NCBI GenBank assembly: GCA_944470555.2
Contig: OX104127.1
Location: 155,759,776 to 155,823,775 of the forward strand
Length of the DNA: 64,000 bases
Source: Heterobilharzia americana
Lineage: Eukaryota > Platyhelminthes > Trematoda > Strigeidida > Schistosomatidae
Direction of reading: 5' to 3'
Shown here: positions 48,901-57,900 of the stretch, piece by piece
Numbering within the stretch: position 1 is the first letter of the stretch
Layout of the letters: each line of letters begins with the position of its first letter
Program-made: the position numbers and the translations under genes
The notes under the pieces: model-generated
What the model saw: only the letters and a program-made list of their open reading frames with translations
What the model was told of the DNA's origin: nothing
The model's database searches: none

Positions 48901-51900
48901 GGATAGGAATTTTTACCATCAGATTTCCTTTGTTGATCACAGTTTTCATCATCAGACGATGTGAAAGAGGAAGATGATGAGGAGTTACGTGTTTTAATTG
49001 TTTGACTTGCACTTCGAAGGCTACGTACGGAGGATATTTGAGGTAGACATGAAACACTGGAAACCCCGGATACACTGGATTTGATGCTAACAGTATGATT
49101 TTCAGGAACATGTGGTGATGGTTCTTTCATCGTTGATGTCACGTAGATATCCGGTTCACCTTTCATTGGTATAGAGGGAGTTTTATCTGAAATATACAAA
49201 GAAAACTAATTAGTTTGCAAAAAGTTTCTTATATAAAAAAACAGTAGTGAATACCTATTCTTTAATAACATATGTACTCACTTTATGGTGAAAATAGCAA
49301 ACTGCATAAACATACCTTCAGCAGGAACCGTGGGACCTTCAGTCGGTCTTATCTGGGATGACTGTCCCAACGTTACGGCATTAGGATTAAATGCATTCGT
49401 AGAAGTTTTAGCTGCTGCCTGCTTCAGCATTTGATCGACTTCATCGAAAGTGAACTGCCAGCTGTCAGGTGACTGAAGAGCTTGACGTATCAAAGCTAAA
49501 CGCCCCAAATCAACAGGATTAGAACTTGAACTGACAGGTACTGAGTTCAGAAGACCAGAAATTGTTTGGTGCGGTTGTACGGAGGCATCAATGTGTGAGA
49601 TACTAGATGCTGCAGGTGTGAGACTAGTTTCTGAAGCCAGGGGCGAAGAGGTAAAAACGTTCCTACTCTGTTGAAAATCTAATTTACAGAAAGATAGTTA
49701 TGGAAAAGATAAGTTTATCTAAAATACGAGGATATGATGAAGAAACAGTAATTGATTCTATTATTATACTATTGAAATCACTGGGAATACACATAATAGT
49801 TCACAAAATTAGCAAATCCAAGCCTTTGTTTATGGTAACAAGTTTATAACAAAGAACAAATGGATACAGAAAATAAGCTCACCAGATTGTTTGCTACTTA
49901 TTGCATATGAAGACGCGTCAATTTGCTGTTTGTTTTCTGTCTTCGGGTTATATAAATAAGCACTTTGATCAAATAACTGAGCATCAACAGGTGCATCTAA
50001 AGGGGCTATAGAAGCAACAACTTTAACATTTGGTCTCTGTGCTGGCAGGGTGATATTACGTCGTGTATCAATTAGCTCAGAGCGTGAACTATCTGCATGA
50101 CTTTCAGCCTCAGAATCAGAATGATTAATTCCTGGGTTAATGAACGGGAAAAAAAACACTACTGATTACAAATTAGTTACTTGAATGGATTAATTCGTCA
50201 GGATTATAGGAGAAAATTCATTAAGTTTATCATCAGAGAACTCAGTTTAATGAATTATCACTTATATTCATGCATGTAATTGATGGCTAAATTAAGCATT
50301 GCTTGATGAGTAGACTGACATTTTCGATAAAGACCCAATTAAAAAACAATCAAGAAAGTTCAGTTATGTCAACAGTTTACATCAACAAAAAAATATTGAT
50401 CATGAAATACCAGTTACCCAACAAACTAACAGATTATTCTCTTCATATACAAGAGATCAAGTGAGACAATAACCAGCTGAATTATATTCAAAAACAATTG
50501 TTGATGTAATGCCTGGACAACAGTGGTTAGACTACTTGAAAAAAATTGTCATCAAATGATACGTAGAGACAAAAAAGTAGCTAATACGGGAGTTATCAAG
50601 TCGTGATCAGATCATGATTTTTGCACGCGCTGACATGAGGACCTGATTGGAGGAATTCGACCTCATACAAGAAATCTGATTGGTTCATTTATGGTTTCAC
50701 TTTCTGAGAGTTTTGTAAATACATATATGTCATGTATTTGCCTAATAAAAGTTGTCGCTGTTCGTGCAGTCACAGGCTGTCTTTGTCTTCTGATTTCTCC
50801 GCAGCTCAGTGAAGCAGAAGGTACTGAAGGAGGTCAGTCGTAACGGTATTTGGCTGAGGTGTCTATTGAGTCTCAGCATTCCTTATACCCACGCGCGCAA
50901 CCCCACCACTCGGTCGCAACAATCAGCAGGATCAATCATTCTTTTTTTTTGGCAACCGCAAAATCGAAGTGTTTTTATTCCATATAAACCAAAATTACAT
51001 CACTACCCGATGTAATATTCTTTACACTGGAAATGATGAACGTTAATTCTGATATAGATAAATATTCGTAGCATTGCTAATGTTACAGCTAAAACATATG
51101 ATACAGGGAATGTAGTACTCTGATTGTTTGTTGACACTTATGATTCTCCATTGTTATACAGGATTGAATCAATCGACTACTATTGGTGTTTGGGCTACTA
51201 TGCGGATGCATCGATATTACCTGAATATTCATTGTTATGAATGACTTGACTATGACTAGCAGTGGAAATCAGGACGCATGTTTCGTCCTGTTCGGAACTT
51301 ATCAGCTGGATGAGTTTACACCCCAGAGGGTGATGCTGTTCCCACTTAGACTCGAACCTCATACTCATTGCCTCAGTGGATAAAGCTTTGGCATCTGAAG
51401 CAATGGGTACCGAGTTCCAATCTCAATGGGCACGACATCACTCACTGGGGAATGGGTACATCCAACTGACGAGTCCTAAGCAGGACGAAACATACTTTGT
51501 GGATTCATCTGCTAGCCACAACCAAGTCAATCGCAACACTGTTCAACTCAATTTATTTAGGTTAATGAAAGAACCACTAACTATGTGAGAGGTAAGGTTA
51601 CAGCATAATTTCTTTAATAGTGAGCTTGAAAAATAACTGCAAGCATCAGTTTATGAAGTCTCTAATTGATTCGTGGAGGGAAATGAACATTTCCAAGTTG
51701 AGATCCATATGACAATTGAAATCAATGGCTAGGGACTGTATATAGCATGGTTAGCAAAGGATCGAAGGAAGAGGTGCAGATGCATCCATATATCATTTTT
51801 ATCATACTTCATTCTTTGCCATCTCTTCTTTTTGACAACTTTTGATGACTTTTCCACCCATTTCGGCCTCTCATTTTATTTTCTTGTATCTCAGTGTGCT

Positions 51901-54900
51901 GATATGAGGTATGATAACTTGAATTTTTGAGTAGTATTGCCAGATCTCATGTTGATATTGACCGAATCAACTAACTGAAAACAACTTGTACACTACCCAA
52001 CTCTAGAATAAAATATACATTACAAGAATAACGAAATGATCAGTTTGTGTCACAGAAAACAATATGAGATGATAGTTCATTAAATCGACAAAGTATTTCG
52101 CAACAAAAATATATGAAACCTACCTCGTAGCAGACTGGATCGCTCCTGCTTTAATTCACGTCGTTTGGTTCTCACCTAAATTGGAATTTTGATTATAAAC
52201 ACGAAATTAAGGCCGGATAAAATCAAAGTTACTCACAGACATTAAATTTTTACTAATCTACGCGTCAAAGCATAGAGTTAACAAACGAAAAAAACACAGT
52301 GAGGCGGATATAATAATATCCAGTGATCATGAAGCACCATAAAAATAAAAGAAGGAAAAAAGTAAGATAGAACAAAGGCAAATGAAACGAAAAAAGAAAC
52401 GCATTTAGCAACCTTGTGAGGTATGCAATGAACTACACCTAATGTGTGACGGGGCTAGTAATACTACAAGGTTCCTCAAACTGGGGGTACGTGAAGCAGG
52501 GTTCGAACACGTGACACACTGAGTTCAAGATTTAAGAGAAAACATGAAACAGAAACCGATTTTAAACCCTATCATCTGAAGTTCGCAAAAATTCATTTCG
52601 GTTATCTTACAGATGTAAATCAAAAAGCCCACACATTCCAAATTTAGAAATTCTTAACATCAGGTGAAAATACTAACTCATATCTAGAGTCCATATCATT
52701 AGTTAGACTAGAAAAGTTATTTTGTATGATTCGGTAATCAGTCACAAGTAGTAATTACTCTATCGATCATCACCTTGCCCCATAAAATAACAGGAATACT
52801 TCCGACTTTGATGCCTTGGAAGTCAGTAGACTTTAACTAGTATAAGACACAGTTGTGTGTATATTTCCCCATCAAATAGTGGTCTGTGGTGATGAATCTG
52901 AATGTCATCCTTAATCCACGATGATCTACCTAAACCATGTAGTTTCGTTAAACAAATTACAAGCTAGGAGAAACTCTACATAATATATCACTTTATTCAC
53001 AGTTTAACCACGTCCATCCATTCATCCATCCGAAACAACATAGGACCAGGCATTACTGCGGAACCGTCTGAGTTGCCATACCTCACGTCAGTTCATCAAG
53101 TAGAAAGGTGGTGAGGTGAAGGATGAAGATAAGTGAATGCAGTCAAAAGAAATATAAAGTACGAGAACAAAGGAAAGAGGAATGACAAAATGGTGAGGTT
53201 CGGTATAGTGTAGTTAAGATGAGGATAATGTGTGTATACATCTGCGCCACTCACATCGGTTCTCAGTCATATCACCTAGAGTCTCCAACCACTGGTTTCT
53301 CTTGTTCCGCCGACCCCAAACACCTAGTCTGCATCGTCCTACATGGCTTAAACCAACAGTCAGAGACTTCATATATTGGTGCCATGTTTTAGTCTGGCCA
53401 CCTCGAGTCTTTTTCCAGCCTGGACCCACCTCAGCCAACATTGTGTGATGAGGCAATCGGTGACTAGGCATACGTAGTACTTGTCCCAACCATCTCAGTT
53501 GATGAAGGTTCATAACCTCATCAACTGATTTACCTCTTCTCACTCCCTAAAACTCTACACCTGACTTTTGCATTACTCACGTGGTGACACCACGGAATAC
53601 GGCGGCCTATACTACGAAGGCAGCGATGGTCAGACACCTGAAGCCTTAGGTGGCGCAAATTGGCAAAAGTAATCGAGCCTTTTGTATCCGTACAGAGATC
53701 TCATCGGCAACTAACCCACCAGGGTTGATCCTACTTCCCCAGGTAAGTGAAGTGGTCAATACACTCAACCACTTCACTCTCTATTGTTAGCATAAAAAGT
53801 AACAATATTGAGAAAAACCTATCATTATCAGAGATACTTTATACTTACCAAATTCAATTCAGATTCAATATTTCGCAGTTGCTCTTCCAGTTGATTCTGC
53901 TTTAATTTAAGTGATTGGAGTTCTTGAGAAACTATCAAAGCTTTTTCCATGCACTGAAGTTCTGCACATTTACTTGTACTCTCACTTGCAGAAATAGTCA
54001 CACTAGACCTCTGAGGAGTCAATGGATGAGTAATCACTTCAGAATAAGCAGGAATCCCAGTCTCTATCATATTTTTCGCTACAACAGAACTACACTGAGT
54101 GGTAGTAGAGTATTTACTTCTATTTTTTCGACACAATTTTTCAGATGACCGTTTTGATGTATTTGAACTTTTAGCTTTTGAATTTTTGTTTACTTTTTGT
54201 ACTAGTTTTCCATTTTTCAAAATATTTACTGATTCCTTATGAATAGTTTCTAGCTGTAACAAGAATAACAAATAATAACCTTCGTAAGAAAGTAGTCATT
54301 CAGAAAACAACAAACGTTTGCCATAAATTTCAGTCTTTGATTGATAAGTTTAACTACTGCAGAATATTTGTAGCTCAGATGGATAATCTTGGTTGTGTTG
54401 TGGTCTCTAAGATGGGTGGTTTAATCGCGAAGCTTTCAGACACACAATGTACGGGTTAATTGTAGAAGCAGTGATCTAGAGACTGAAATCCATCATGTTA
54501 CCACCTGTCATCAAATCAAAACTTTGGATCCGTTTTGTGGATACTTTTATCATCATTAAGAAAGATGATTTCGAAAACACTAACATCTAGATCAACAACG
54601 TTTATAATGACATCAAATTCACAATTGAGGTGTTGAACAACCAACTGTTTTTCCTGGATGTTTCAAACAGTAGAACAAATGCGGGAAAAATGGAAGCTCA
54701 AGTGTACAGAAAGTCAGACGCACACTGATCAGATCATCAATTACAGTAGCAAAAACCAACAATACATAAAATTGGTTGCCGGCTGACTCTTCAAAAGAAC
54801 GAGAATACACTACAGTACAACAACTTCATGGAGAAACGAAGAAAAACGGTTACCCACGAAACTTCATCAGAAAATGCCTATCCCGTGCATCATCAACCAC

Positions 54901-57900
54901 AATGTCCTCGACAGAAATCAACAGACGCATCAACCTATCATGCATAAACAATATATCAGAGATCACAACTAGATTACTAAGACCACTTGCAGCTGGTGTG
55001 GCTCATCAGCCAACAATTTACTTTCAAACCATAGTATCCAGACCAAAAGATACATCAGTCAAAGAAGACAAGCCGAATATCATTTACAAAGCAAACTGAA
55101 ATGATTGTGACCAATACTACGTTGAACAAAGTGGTCGTTCTCTCCGCCTTCATCTACATGAACACCAATCACCTGTTTAAAACATCATGACATTTAATCG
55201 TTCATTTCAATGCACGTGGATAACAACTATGCTCATGAATTCAATTTTGAAAATGTAGAAATCTTGGATAGATGAAACACAAAGAATATTAGACAACAAC
55301 AAGAAGCTTGGCATACAGGTCGGTCAATAATCAATACAAGCAATGTACAGATATAGAATCAATCTATCAATCAATAAGAAGGATGATGAACAACAGAAAG
55401 GTCAGAGATCAGACAGGGAAAACACCAACAAGAAAATCTATGCAGTCAATGATACAACTGTCAGAGGAAACAACCAATCAAAAACTAGTTTTTCAGGGCA
55501 AGCTACTGAATCACTCACGGAGAGATATTGAGAGCTCACTTCATATTGAAGTTAGTGCTGATGATGTCGTCTAAAAATACAATGAAAGCTTCACGATTAA
55601 ACCACCCAGCTCACAGAACACAACATAATCAAGTTTTAACTGCCTTATAATAACTAAAAATGGCTGTTAACCCATAGGAAAGAAAAAAGCACACCTTTAC
55701 ATCTTAAGGAAATATGTGGTAGTTATTCTAAAGCAACAACTTACAATATTCAACATCATTCCACCTTCAAGTGCAGTTGAAGTACGTGTAGTCTTTGGTT
55801 TTTTGGAAGGCTGGTTGGATGAAACAGGTTTATCACGTTTTCTATCCCCCGTAGATTGAAGACAAACAGATGGGCGTTTCTCAGATAGTATATTAGAGCC
55901 ATTAGTGTCTGCTTCAGCTTTTTCACCTGTTCAAATCATAAGTAGTACGATTAAAAAAACTGCAATATTTCTGTGACAAATGTTAAAAAGTAATTCGACG
56001 CTTACGAAGACTGACATCCAAAACGTGAAACTCCGCAAAACCTTATGGTATTTCATCATGAAATCGTATTCACTAGTGTTTCATCTAGTACAAGCAACTA
56101 CATGCGGTAATCAAAGCACTTGTTCATTAAAGAACCTATTATGTAAATGTCCGAACACCATACAACCGAAAACAATATTGTAGATCGACGCTTTTTATCT
56201 TCTGAAAACTATGAAGTATACATAAACTCCAAATTTGTGATGCGACCATAGATTGAATTACATCTGTCCACTATTTACACGAAGGGCTGTTATGTTTGAC
56301 CCAAATTCAAGGATAGATACAGACTTTAAAGGTAGTTTAACCGTTTATCAAAGTGCTGAGGTGATAGACGACATTCACAAAACTAGGTGGAACATTCAAA
56401 GAAATATGATATACACCCTGGTCGCCAAGATCATAAGTTTTTCACAGGAACGCTGAGCCCAATAGCTCAAAATCAATATATATAATCTTAACTAGACTAA
56501 TTCAATACGAATAGGAATAGAATGCCTGAATAGTGACTCAATTAGTTACGTACAATGCAGTTTCCTGACCCAGTCACTAAAATATCACAAGGTGGAAAGG
56601 AAAGAAAATGAACATAAATACATGTGTATTTATAGGTTTTGACACAACAACTATGCCAGTTGAACAGAGTGCCAATATTTGAAGTCAAGTTAAAGTTTTA
56701 AAGAGGATTTAGAGATTTTAAAAAAAGTATGGTTAGGGACGACTTGTCGGTAAATTCGGGCATAGTTTTCGGCAAATAAAGATACTTTCCCAAATATATC
56801 ATGCTGTTTAGAAGCAAAAGCCATTGAGATGAATGCTCATTTATATCAGAAACGAACGTCATGGTAACTGACTTGACATTATCAAAAGCGGATTGTTACA
56901 CAATTACTGACTCAGTTGGATAACACTTACTGTTATGCTCCCTTTGTTTTTAGAACACAAGTAGTGGCTGTTGTCTTAGCTGTAGTGTTCTCTGAGCTGG
57001 ATTGTTTAATCGTAAAGCTTTCATCGTCTTTCTGGACGACATCATCAGCACTAACTTCAGTTGAAAACAAAGTATAAAATTACGTATTTTGAAGAGTAAC
57101 ATTTCACAGTAACAATTCTGTGATGTTCAAACAACTTTAGTATAAGTACACTGAAACAAGCATAGTTTATCGATGATTACTAGTTGCAGGTACGGAGGTT
57201 TCAAATAACATCATGTACAGGATACTTCAGTCGATCATGCGAATGAATCACTGGAATAAATTATAATAACCATAAATGGTGGTGTATCATATCCTACATT
57301 AAATGGGAGCTGGCTAAAACTATCAGCATCTACAGTGTATAAAAGACAAACGCGGCATTTCAGAAAAAAAATGTTAAGGACACTGAGTGTTACACATTTT
57401 CAGAGTATAATTTGATTGTGTATATAAGTGATGATAACTTTTTAGTAAATCAATCTAACCAATGTAATCTTGTCACTAAATCTCATCTTCAAGGTGAATA
57501 GTTCTTTCTAAAGTCCTCCTCGAGACCAATTAAAGGATCTGAAAGGGTACATTTTACTCGAACACCTTCACACTAATAACACCAGGAGGTCAAGTATAAA
57601 TTATTCTGTTCCAAGAAGGTAAAGTCAGTCAGCATCAACGTGAAACCTGGCATTACTGAGTAACAGTCCGATTTGTCACAACTCACATCAGCACGCCAAG
57701 GTAAACGCACCAACGTGGAAGATAGCAAAATTAAATAAAGGTAATCAAAAGTGGTGGGAATTCGTGAACACAACAGGAAGGAATGAAAAAAACAATTCAA
57801 TTCCGTATGACCATTGCGATGAAGATAGCATATGTATGCATCAGTGCTATCATCTAAGAGGTTAAAACGAAGCAATGACTAAAAATCTTTCTAGCTGACA

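Larger units (their letters stand above)
50132..52123 (-). other. Intron 4 of the ZNF106-like gene, repeat-bearing
   Basis: 50132-51235 has no recognised feature. Two head-to-head hammerhead SINE units and a family A-like tail follow and are listed separately. Confidence 0.5.
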
